Source: Gimibacter soli (GTDB lineage Bacteria > Pseudomonadota > Alphaproteobacteria > Sphingomonadales > Kordiimonadaceae). Taken from it: 64,000 nt of DNA. Both the position numbers and the translations under genes were made by a program. Below the pieces are notes generated by a model. The model had not been told where the DNA came from and did not search any database. It saw only the letters and a list, made by a program, of their open reading frames with translations. Below, piece after piece: positions 18,786 to 31,763 of this stretch. The stretch covers positions 248,001 through 312,000 of the forward strand of contig NZ_CP116805.1 of NCBI RefSeq assembly GCF_028463845.1, in the 5' to 3' direction. Each line of letters opens with the position of its first letter. Positions within the stretch are counted from its first letter, which is position 1.

Positions 18786-19109
18786 ATGACACACGCATCG
18801 AAAGCCGATGTCCCCACCCCCAATGCCAGCCGTTACCTGCAGCAGCTGTGCAAGCACTGGGGCCATAATCTGGCGGTGGAATTTACCCGCGAGGCCGGCA
18901 CTGTCACCTTCCCCCGGGACGCCCGCGGGGCCGACTGGCCGGGAGACGCGCGGCTCACGCTTGCGGCCAATGCCGACACACTGACCTGCCATCTGGCAGC
19001 AAGTGCGGACGCGCAACTTGAAGCCCTGCAGGGCACGGTGGAGCGGCATATCAATCGCTTCGCCTTCCGCGAAGGCGAGCTCGCTTTCGACTGGCAGCAG
19101 AGCCAATAG
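18786..19109 (+). CDS. DUF2218 domain protein
   Basis: A 107-residue protein filled by the DUF2218 domain (ASRYLQQLCKHWGHNLAVEF through RHINRFAFREGELAFDW). Members of this family occur on their own or attached to siderophore-interacting ferric reductases, so a role in iron handling is suspected but not shown. It is in the same operon as the His-rich PadR regulator (11-bp gap with AAGGAGAAAGG as ribosome site), so it is the likely regulated output of that sensor. Confidence 0.82.
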   Translation: MTHASKADVPTPNASRYLQQLCKHWGHNLAVEFTREAGTVTFPRDARGADWPGDARLTLAANADTLTCHLAASADAQLEALQGTVERHINRFAFREGELAFDWQQSQ

Positions 19110-19118
19110 ATCAAACGA

Positions 19119-19147
19119 AAACGGCGGTGCCAGTGGCACCGCCGTTT
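19119..19147. terminator. Bidirectional terminator between DUF2218 gene and katG
   Basis: A 13-bp perfect stem (AAACGGCGGTGCC / GGCACCGCCGTTT) with an AGT loop, between two convergent genes. The A-run on one side and T-run on the other let it serve both strands. Confidence 0.88.
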
Positions 19148-19170
19148 CCCTGTTCAGCTATGAGGCCGGA

Positions 19171-21531
<2,361 letters not shown>

Positions 21532-21605
21532 TTAAGGAGAATTCGATTAGTCAGGCTATGGCTTCACCGGCTTTTTCGATGAAGCCGAGTCGCGGATACT
21601 GCAAT

Positions 21606-22475
21606 TCAACCAGCCGTGCTGGTGTCATCGCTTAGCTGGCTGCGGAATTTCTCATAGCGGGCCATATGATCGGCGAAGCTGCCATCCATCCGGTTGGTCA
21701 CCGCTGCAACAAGCGCCTCGCTCAAAGCCACCGCCGCCGCCTGGCTGTCGAACGGGGTCGGAAACTCGATCCGCACCGGCAGCACGATATCGGCAACCTC
21801 CGCCACCGGCGACAGGTAAGGATCGGTGATCAAGAGCACCGTTGCGCCGGCCTTGGCAGCTGCACTGGCGAAGCGGCGGGTGCTTTCGCTGTAGCGCCGG
21901 AAATCATAAACAACCGCCAGCGTGTTGCGGCCCATCTCCATCAGGGCACGGGTCCGCGCCTGTGCGTCCTCGGCCACGAAGGCGGTGCGCGGGCGCAGCT
22001 GCTGCAACTGCAGCACCAGATAATGGGCGACAAGCTGCGAAGTGCGTCCGCCGACGGCCACCACCGGGTGCTTCTGGTCACTCAGCAGCTCGACCGCGCG
22101 GTCGAACTCGGCAAGCGGCAGGCGCGACAGGGTTTCCCTGAGGCCATCTTCAAGCACCGAAAAGGCAGCTGCCGCCGGATGATCGCCGGGAGGCAGCTCC
22201 TGCCCTTCAAAGCGCGAAAGCGGCGTCTGGCTCCTTGCCTTCACCTCGCCGATCAGATGCTGCTGGAAGGCCGGATAGCTTTCGAACCCCAGCCGGGCAA
22301 CAAAGCGGATCACCGTCTGCCCGCTGACCGCGCTGCGGCTGGCGAGCTCCGCCACCGTTTGCAGGCCCGCGGCGGGATAGTCGGCAAGCAGCACGCGCGC
22401 CACCTTGCGTTCCGATTTGGTGAAGCTTTCCGTCTCGTTGCGGATACAGTCGAACAAGGATTGACCGGCTTCCAA
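21606..22475 (-). CDS. RpiR/MurR family regulator (HTH + SIS domain)
   Basis: A 289-residue regulator. The N-terminal HTH_6 domain (about 10-85) shows SERKVARVLLADYPAAGLQTV and SGQTVIRFVARLGFESYPAFQ. The C-terminal SIS domain (about 125-265) shows VVAVGGRTSQLVAHYL and ATVLLITDPYLSPVAEVADIVL, which bind a phosphorylated sugar or related ligand. It is divergent from the kinase/aminotransferase fusion gene, with 260 bp of AT-rich DNA between them holding both promoters, and probably regulates that gene. Ligand unknown. Confidence 0.88.
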   Translation of the reverse strand: MEAGQSLFDCIRNETESFTKSERKVARVLLADYPAAGLQTVAELASRSAVSGQTVIRFVARLGFESYPAFQQHLIGEVKARSQTPLSRFEGQELPPGDHPAAAAFSVLEDGLRETLSRLPLAEFDRAVELLSDQKHPVVAVGGRTSQLVAHYLVLQLQQLRPRTAFVAEDAQARTRALMEMGRNTLAVVYDFRRYSESTRRFASAAAKAGATVLLITDPYLSPVAEVADIVLPVRIEFPTPFDSQAAAVALSEALVAAVTNRMDGSFADHMARYEKFRSQLSDDTSTAG

Positions 22476-22735
22476 ATTTCATCTCCCCTGATCGCCAAGC
22501 AGGCAGGCAATTCAACTCGTTGTCGCATATTGTGCAGAACATGCCAATAATGCGCTGGCATCCGGCAAACGGGCTATCTGTGCCAGATGTGAACGCTAGC
22601 ATTATTTTGGAATAAATATCACATATTTCCTTTGTGCAGCAATTTTGGTGTGTTAACAACAATCGAAAGCGGCAGAAGCCGAGCCAGAAATTCGGCCCAA
22701 CTGCCCCCATGTCCCGCTTGGAGTTGTCAGCAGGT

Positions 22736-25084
22736 ATGAGCACATTCAGGACTTCCCCGCCCGCCTTGACGGGTGACGAGATTCTGGCACTGGCCGAACA
22801 CCTTTACGGGCTTCAGGGCCGCCAGTCGCCGCTTGTCAGCGAACGCGACCAGAATGCGCTTATCGATGCGGATGGCGCCCGCTATGTGCTCAAGATCGCC
22901 AACCGGGCGGAACGGACCGAATTCCTCGCCTTCCAGAACGCGGCGCTGACCCATGTGGCAACCGCAGCCCCCGGCCTTGGCGTTCCCCGCCTGATTGCGG
23001 ACCGCAGCGGCAATGCCATCGCCACCCACATGGCACTGGGCGAACCGCATGCCGTGCGGCTGCTGACCTATCTCGAAGGCAAGCTTTTCAGCGAGGTGCC
23101 CAAGACCCCTGCCCTCTTTGCCGGGCTTGGCCGTTATATGGGCGGTCTTTCGAAAGCGCTGAAAAGCTTCGGCCACGCCGAGGCGCATCGCAGCGATTTC
23201 CTGTGGAATCTCGATAACGTCGCGGCGCTTAAGCCCTATGTCGCCGATATCGTCGACCCTGCGACCCGCGCCCGCGCCGCCGCCGCCTTCGCGCATTACC
23301 GCCAGCATGTGCTGCCCCGACTTGGGGAACTGCGCGCTGCGGTGATCCATAATGACCTCAATGACAATAATATCGTCGTCGCGGCAGACGGCGAAACGAT
23401 CGCCGGCGCCATCGACTATGGCGACATGGTCTTCGCCCGCCAGATCAATGAGCTCGCCACCGCGCTCGCCTATGCCTTGTTCGATGTGGCGGATGTGCCC
23501 GCCACCGCCAGCACGATCATCACGGCCTATGCCGAGGTCTTCCCGCTGGAGCCTGCCGAGGCCGACCTGCTGTTTGACCTTGTCACCATGCGGCTGGTGA
23601 TGAGCCTGTGCATTTCCTCGCACCGGGCGAAGGATTTCCCCGATAATGACTATCTGCTGATCTCGCAGGCGCCGGCGATGGAGCTGCTGGCGAAGCTTGA
23701 GGCGATGGACAGGGGTGCCCTCGTCGCACTCGCCCGCCGCGCCGCCGGTTTCAGCCCTTACGGCGACATCGTCACGACGCCCGAAAACCCGCAAAGCATC
23801 GAGGACATGATTGCCGAACGCGGCCGTCTCCTTGGGCCGTCGCTCAGCCTTTCCTACCGGAAAAAACTGAAGATCGTAAAAGGCCGGGGCGCCTGGTTGT
23901 ACGATCAAACGGGCCGCGCCTTCCTCGACTGCGTGAACAATATCAGCCACGTGGGCCACTGCCACCCGCATGTGGTGCAGGCGCTATCGAAACAGGCTGC
24001 CGTGCTGAACACCAACACGCGCTACCTGAACGACAATATCCAGCGCTATGCCGAACGGCTGCTCGCCACCTTCCCCGATCCCCTGTCGGTCGTCTATTTC
24101 GTCTGTTCGGGCTCGGAAGCGAACGAGCTGGCACTGCGCCTTGCCCGCACCGCCACCGGGCGGCGCGGCACTGTGGTGGTCGACTGGGCCTATCACGGCA
24201 ACACATCGAGCCTGATTGAGATCAGCCCCTACAAGTTCAATCGCAAGGGCGGCAAGGGACGGCCCGATCATGTGCGGATCGCTGCCCTGCCCGACCCCTA
24301 CCGCGGCCCTTACAAGGGATATGGGCCTGAGACCGGCAAGCTTTACGCCGCCGGGGTCGAGGCCTGCATCGCCGACCTGAAGGCCGCGAGCGGCGAAGGC
24401 CCGGCTGCCTTCATTGCCGAATCGATTGCCGGCGTGGCGGGCCAGGTTGTCTATCCCGAAGGCTATCTGAAGGGCGCCTACGCGGCCACGCGCGCGACGG
24501 GCGGGCTTTGCATCGCGGACGAGGTTCAAACCGGTTTCGGCCGGGTCGGCACCCATATGTGGGCATTCGAGCAGCAGGGCGTGGTGCCGGATATCGTCAC
24601 GCTCGGCAAGCCGATCGGCAATGGCCACCCGATGGCGGCGGTTGTCACCACCCGCGCGATTGCCGATGCCTTCGCGAACGGCATGGAATATTTCAACAGC
24701 TTCGGCGGCAACCCGGTTTCCTGTGCCGTCGGTATGGCGGTGATGGATGTGATCGAACGCGAAGGGCTGCAGGCCCATGCGCTTGAAACAGGTCGCCATC
24801 TGCTCGCCGGGCTCGAAGGCCTGCGCAAACATCCGCTCGTCGGCGATGTGCGCGGCACCGGGCTGTTTGTGGGTATCGAGCTTGTCGAAGACCATGAAAC
24901 GCTCACGCCTGCCACGGCAGCGGCTGACCGTGTGGTGCAGTTTGCACGGGAAGCAGGCGTCCTCTTGTCCACCGACGGGCCGTTCGAGAATATCATCAAG
25001 ATCAAGCCGCCGATGGCCTTCGGCAAGGCGGAGGCGGACCTGCTGGTCGCCACGCTCGATGCGGCTTTGCAAGCGGAATCCTGA
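22736..25084 (+). CDS. Fused aminoglycoside-phosphotransferase-like kinase and class III PLP enzyme
   Basis: A 782-residue two-domain protein. The N-terminal part (about 1-340) is an APH/choline-kinase fold with the catalytic loop VIHNDLNDNNIVV and metal-binding AIDYGDM. The C-terminal part (about 375-782) is a class III aminotransferase-like enzyme: ADEVQTGFGRVG and the PLP lysine in LGKPIGNGHPMAA. Related proteins include phospho-lyases acting on ethanolamine phosphate or 5-phosphohydroxylysine, so a kinase followed by a phospho-lyase on an amino alcohol is plausible. The ATG at 22736 is preferred to ones further upstream because homology begins at LTGDEILALAEHLYG. It is divergent from an RpiR regulator. 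Confidence 0.85.
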   Translation: MSTFRTSPPALTGDEILALAEHLYGLQGRQSPLVSERDQNALIDADGARYVLKIANRAERTEFLAFQNAALTHVATAAPGLGVPRLIADRSGNAIATHMALGEPHAVRLLTYLEGKLFSEVPKTPALFAGLGRYMGGLSKALKSFGHAEAHRSDFLWNLDNVAALKPYVADIVDPATRARAAAAFAHYRQHVLPRLGELRAAVIHNDLNDNNIVVAADGETIAGAIDYGDMVFARQINELATALAYALFDVADVPATASTIITAYAEVFPLEPAEADLLFDLVTMRLVMSLCISSHRAKDFPDNDYLLISQAPAMELLAKLEAMDRGALVALARRAAGFSPYGDIVTTPENPQSIEDMIAERGRLLGPSLSLSYRKKLKIVKGRGAWLYDQTGRAFLDCVNNISHVGHCHPHVVQALSKQAAVLNTNTRYLNDNIQRYAERLLATFPDPLSVVYFVCSGSEANELALRLARTATGRRGTVVVDWAYHGNTSSLIEISPYKFNRKGGKGRPDHVRIAALPDPYRGPYKGYGPETGKLYAAGVEACIADLKAASGEGPAAFIAESIAGVAGQVVYPEGYLKGAYAATRATGGLCIADEVQTGFGRVGTHMWAFEQQGVVPDIVTLGKPIGNGHPMAAVVTTRAIADAFANGMEYFNSFGGNPVSCAVGMAVMDVIEREGLQAHALETGRHLLAGLEGLRKHPLVGDVRGTGLFVGIELVEDHETLTPATAAADRVVQFAREAGVLLSTDGPFENIIKIKPPMAFGKAEADLLVATLDAALQAES

Positions 25085-25118
25085 CCGGCCGCGCACCCTC
25101 TCTCCCGGCTGGCAGTGA

Positions 25119-25156
25119 AAAGCCCGGCAGACCTGTTAAAAGGCCTGCCGGGCTTT
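25119..25156. terminator. Bidirectional terminator
   Basis: A 12-bp perfect stem (AAAGCCCGGCAG / CTGCCGGGCTTT) extended by CCT/AGG after one mismatch, loop GTTAAA. It lies between the convergent fusion gene and sugar isomerase gene. Confidence 0.85.
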
Positions 25157-25182
25157 GCGCTTCAGGGAGGGGAAGACAGGTA

Positions 25183-26022
25183 TCAGAAGCGCAGTTTCTT
25201 GAGATATTCGACACTCGCGCGCACGCTCGCTGCCGCATCGGCGGGCTCGTCATGCTCGACAAAATAATGGCGGATGCCGGCTTTTTCGCTCGCCGCGAAA
25301 ATACGGGAGAAATTGATGGTGCCGCTGCCAACTTCCGTCATTTCGCCGTCCGCCCGCATATCCTTCACATGGCAGCTGACGAAGCGGCCAGGATAGCGCG
25401 CGAAGTAATCGAGCGGGTCGCGGCCCGCCTTGGTCGTCCAGTATAGATCGAGCTGGATTTTCAGAAGCTCGGGGTCGGTTTCACCCATCAGGATGTCATA
25501 GGGCTCGATGCCATCCACCGCTTCAAACTCGAATGCATGGTTATGGTAGGCAAGCGTCAGCCCGGCCTTGCGGCACGCTTCGCCGGCGCGGTTCAGCTGC
25601 TCGGCATAGGTCCGGTAAACGTCGGCACCGCCGCGTTCCTCGGGCGCCAGCCACGGCATCACCACATAGCGGTGTCCGACCGTCAGCGCAGTTTCGATCA
25701 CCGCATCGATATGCTCGTTAAGATGGGTCATGCTGACGTGCGTTGAAGGCGCCGTCAGGCCCTCGCTTGCCAGCATCGCCTTGATCTCGGCGGGTGTGTG
25801 ATCGAAATAGCCGGCAAACTCCACTTCGCGGTAGCCAAGTTCCGCCACAAAGGCGAGCGTTTTGGCGACGTCCTTCTCCATGAGGGAACGAAGCGTGTAA
25901 AGCTGCAGGCCGATCCGGTCGAGCCCGCGTCCGCCACCAGCCAGCGCCGGCAATCCACCAAGGGCCGCTGCCCCGAACCCGGCGGCGGCTGCCATCAGGA
26001 AATTACGCCTGTTCATCTGCAT
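25183..26022 (-). CDS. Exported sugar phosphate isomerase/epimerase family protein
   Basis: A 279-residue TIM-barrel protein of the xylose-isomerase-like AP endonuclease 2 superfamily. It starts with a Tat signal (NRRNFLMAAAAGFGAAALGG), so it is exported folded. The barrel is seen in IGLQLYTLRSLMEKDVAKTL, ELGYREVEFAGYF, YHNHAFEFE and QLDLYWTTKAG, with the metal-binding glutamate and histidine positions typical of the family. In 3-keto-glycoside pathways such proteins isomerise or lyse the oxidised sugar, which fits the downstream-coded dehydrogenase and DUF1080 protein. It is the last gene of the minus-strand run that starts at 28360. Confidence 0.88.
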   Translation of the reverse strand: MQMNRRNFLMAAAAGFGAAALGGLPALAGGGRGLDRIGLQLYTLRSLMEKDVAKTLAFVAELGYREVEFAGYFDHTPAEIKAMLASEGLTAPSTHVSMTHLNEHIDAVIETALTVGHRYVVMPWLAPEERGGADVYRTYAEQLNRAGEACRKAGLTLAYHNHAFEFEAVDGIEPYDILMGETDPELLKIQLDLYWTTKAGRDPLDYFARYPGRFVSCHVKDMRADGEMTEVGSGTINFSRIFAASEKAGIRHYFVEHDEPADAAASVRASVEYLKKLRF

Positions 26023-26043
26023 TGCTGTTTCCTTTCCGAGCGG

Positions 26044-27747
26044 TCAGAGGAGGCCGGCCTGCATCTGGTCCGCCGCATAGTTTGCCGCGCGGGCCGTGAT
26101 GGCCATATAGGTGAGAGACGGGTTCTGGCACGCGCACGAGGCCATCGCCGCCCCGTCGGTGACAAACACATTCGGCACATCGTGGCACTGGTTATAGCGG
26201 TTGAGGACCGAATCCTTCGGGTCCTTGCCCATGCGCGCCGTGCCCATTTCATGGATCGCCATCCCGGCAATCGAATCGCTGCTGTAGGAGCCAACATCCT
26301 TCAGCCCGATGGCCTTCAGCATCGACGTGGAGGTCTCCACAATATCCTTCAGCATCTTGCGGTCATTGTCGCCAAGCGAACAATCGATATGCAGGACAGG
26401 CATGCCCCATTGATCGAGCTTGTTATGGTTGAGGCTGATCGAATTTTCATAGCGCGGCAGCATCTCGCCGTAGCCTTCGATATGGAAGACCCACGGGCCG
26501 GGCTTGCGCACCGCCGCCTTGAGGTCCGCGCCCACACCGGGCTGATCGGCCACCGAATTCCACGCCGCGCGCGAGGCACCACCCTGGAAGCCATAACCGC
26601 GCAAGAAGTCGGCGTCGTCCGCCTTGATATTCTTGAAGCGCGGGATATAGACGCCGGTCGGCGAGCGTCCCTTGTAATAATGCTCCTCGAACCCTTCGAG
26701 GATGCCATAGGCGCCGTGCATCGACAGGTGATCCATCAGATAATGGCCAAGCGCCCCGCTCGAATTCGCGAAGCCGTTCGGGAAGGCTTCGGACGTACTG
26801 TTAAGGAGCACCTGCGTGGAGCCGATGGTGGACGCGCAGATGAAGATCACGCGGGCATGATGCTCGCTCTTTTCCTTCGTCAGCCGGTTGATGACCCGCA
26901 CGCCGGTCGCACGGCCGCTTTTCGGGTCATGGATCACGCTATGGACAATGGCATCGGTCAGCATCGTCAGGTTGCCGGTACGCTCCGCCGCTGGCAGCGT
27001 GGCGCTGAGACTAGAGAAATAGGCCCCGAACGAACAACCGCGCTGGCACTGGTTGCGCGACTGACAGCGACCGCGACCGAGTTCCAGCTGTTCTTCGGTC
27101 GGTTCCGTCAGGTGCGCGCAGCGGCCGACGATCAGCTGGCGGTCATCATAGGTTTCGGCGATGCGGCGCTGAATTTCGATCTCGGCGCAGTTCATCTCGA
27201 TCGGCGGCTGGAACTGCCCGTCCGGCAGCTGCGGCACACCGTCGCGCGCGCCTGAAATACCGGCGAACCGCTCCACATGATCGTACCAAGGGGCGAGGTC
27301 TTCATACCGGATCGGCCAGTCGCTACCATAGCCGTCGCGGGCGTTCGATTCGAAATCCTGCGGGCCGAAACGATAGCTCTGCCGGTGCCACAACACCGAT
27401 TTGCCACCCTTGTGATAACCCCGGATCCAGGTGAAGGGATTACCTTCCTCCTGCGTGTAGGGATTTTCGCGGTCATTGACGAAGAAATGCTTCGTCGTTT
27501 CCTTGAAGGCATAGCATTTCGACTGGATCGGATAGTCGCTTTCCGCAAGATTGCGGTCGACCCGGTCGCGGAACTCGGTTTCCCAAGGGCCTTTGCCTTC
27601 GCCCGTATAATCGGTGCCGTGCTCGACATTCTTGCCGCGCTCGATCACCAGCGTCTTGAAGCCGCGCTCCGTCAGTTCCTTCGCGGCCCAGCCGCCCGAA
27701 ATGCCTGAGCCGACAACGATCACGTCAAATTCTGGTTGTCCTGCCAT
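26044..27747 (-). CDS. GMC family oxidoreductase, sugar dehydrogenase large subunit
   Basis: A 567-residue FAD-dependent glucose-methanol-choline oxidoreductase. The dinucleotide motif is VVGSGISGGWAAKELTERG; the C-terminal catalytic region has IHEMGTARMG and NPSLTYMAITARAA. A cysteine-rich segment (LGRGRCQSRNQCQRGC) lies in the middle, as in gluconate/glucoside dehydrogenase large subunits that pair with a 'subunit 3'. It has no signal peptide of its own; the partner gene, one base away upstream, carries a Tat signal and would carry it across. Proposed reaction: oxidation of a glycoside to the 3-keto form. Confidence 0.92.
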   Translation of the reverse strand: MAGQPEFDVIVVGSGISGGWAAKELTERGFKTLVIERGKNVEHGTDYTGEGKGPWETEFRDRVDRNLAESDYPIQSKCYAFKETTKHFFVNDRENPYTQEEGNPFTWIRGYHKGGKSVLWHRQSYRFGPQDFESNARDGYGSDWPIRYEDLAPWYDHVERFAGISGARDGVPQLPDGQFQPPIEMNCAEIEIQRRIAETYDDRQLIVGRCAHLTEPTEEQLELGRGRCQSRNQCQRGCSFGAYFSSLSATLPAAERTGNLTMLTDAIVHSVIHDPKSGRATGVRVINRLTKEKSEHHARVIFICASTIGSTQVLLNSTSEAFPNGFANSSGALGHYLMDHLSMHGAYGILEGFEEHYYKGRSPTGVYIPRFKNIKADDADFLRGYGFQGGASRAAWNSVADQPGVGADLKAAVRKPGPWVFHIEGYGEMLPRYENSISLNHNKLDQWGMPVLHIDCSLGDNDRKMLKDIVETSTSMLKAIGLKDVGSYSSDSIAGMAIHEMGTARMGKDPKDSVLNRYNQCHDVPNVFVTDGAAMASCACQNPSLTYMAITARAANYAADQMQAGLL

Positions 27748-27748
27748 G

Positions 27749-28360
27749 TCAGATCCCCCTGATCGCCCAGGGGCGGCCGATTTCTGAAAAAGGTACGCAG
27801 CCCTCGAACGGGCCGGGAACCGGGTCGTAAAGCAGTTCCTGCGTCGCCCCGATCTCGGATGTGTAATAACCCGCCACGGTCAGTGATTTGATCTGGCGGA
27901 AGAAATGCTCGCCTTCGCTGCTGCCGTAGGCCTCGGCGTCAAACCCCTGCAGGAGGGAGAGCCGTTCAGCGGGTGTAAGTTTGGTGAAGTCGCGCCCATG
28001 GCGTTCGCGAGCCCGCGCACCAATGGCCTTGAAGCCATCAAGGATCACCTTGCGCTCGTCGGATTTGTACCAGCGCGCCAGCATCAGATGGATGTAATCC
28101 GGCACGCCGGCAGCAATCGCGCCAGGTGTGTCGGTTGTCGGGATGATGGTTTCCACAAGGTCGGAAACGAAGGCCATCTCGTCAGGGCTGAGGAGATCGA
28201 GCCCCTTGGCGTCGGCGCTTGAGGCCCCAGAAAGGATCGCTGACATCAGGGGGGCAGCCAGCACGCCGCCCGTCAGCATGGTGATGCGGGCCAATACCTG
28301 CCGCCGGGACAGGTTGGCCACGCGGCGCGCGTCTTCGGCGCCGGTTTCTTGTTCGGTCAC
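27749..28360 (-). CDS. Gluconate 2-dehydrogenase subunit 3-like small subunit, Tat signal
   Basis: A 203-residue small subunit of a membrane-linked sugar dehydrogenase. A Tat signal (LSRRQVLARITMLTGGVLAAP) is followed by the family core LLSPDEMAFVSDLVETIIPTTDTPGAIAAGVPDYI and the LTPAERLSLLQGFD region. I choose the GTG at 28360 because GGGAGGG stands 5 bp upstream. It ends one base before the GMC subunit and is expected to chaperone that subunit through the Tat pore. It is first in a three-gene unit with the GMC enzyme and sugar isomerase. Confidence 0.87.
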   Translation of the reverse strand: MTEQETGAEDARRVANLSRRQVLARITMLTGGVLAAPLMSAILSGASSADAKGLDLLSPDEMAFVSDLVETIIPTTDTPGAIAAGVPDYIHLMLARWYKSDERKVILDGFKAIGARARERHGRDFTKLTPAERLSLLQGFDAEAYGSSEGEHFFRQIKSLTVAGYYTSEIGATQELLYDPVPGPFEGCVPFSEIGRPWAIRGI

Positions 28361-28435
28361 GTTTTCCCTCCCTGCGGCGGGCACGCCGCGCATAGTCCCT
28401 CCCCAGGGACAAGTCTGACCTGTGTCATGGGCAAG

Positions 28436-28449
28436 TGTAACCGGTTACA
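28436..28449. promoter_or_regulatory. LacI-type palindromic operator
   Basis: A perfect 14-bp palindrome, TGTAACCGGTTACA, 75 bp before the start of the dehydrogenase small-subunit gene. A central CG within such a dyad is the hallmark of LacI/GalR operators. A second near-copy lies at 34680 in front of the halogenase-like gene. No lacI-type gene is in the window. Confidence 0.72.
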
Positions 28450-28493
28450 TTTTCGCATGCAAGCCACAGATATTCGTGCCGCCCAAGCCGTCA

Positions 28494-31662
<3,169 letters not shown>

Positions 31663-31702
31663 CGTTTCCCCCTCCGGTTTGCCGGCAGGCCCGGCATGAA
31701 TG

Positions 31703-31729
31703 AAAGAGGAATGTAACCCATTCCTCTTT
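31703..31729. terminator. Hairpin between TonB receptor and DUF1080 genes
   Basis: An 11-bp perfect stem (AAAGAGGAATG / CATTCCTCTTT) with a TAACC loop. It lies after the TonB receptor gene (minus strand) and before the DUF1080 gene on the same strand. The T-run is short, so it may act as an attenuator or processing site rather than a full stop. Confidence 0.6.
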
Positions 31730-31763
31730 CTTCTTTCAGCAACTGATCACCTGCCTGAAGCGA

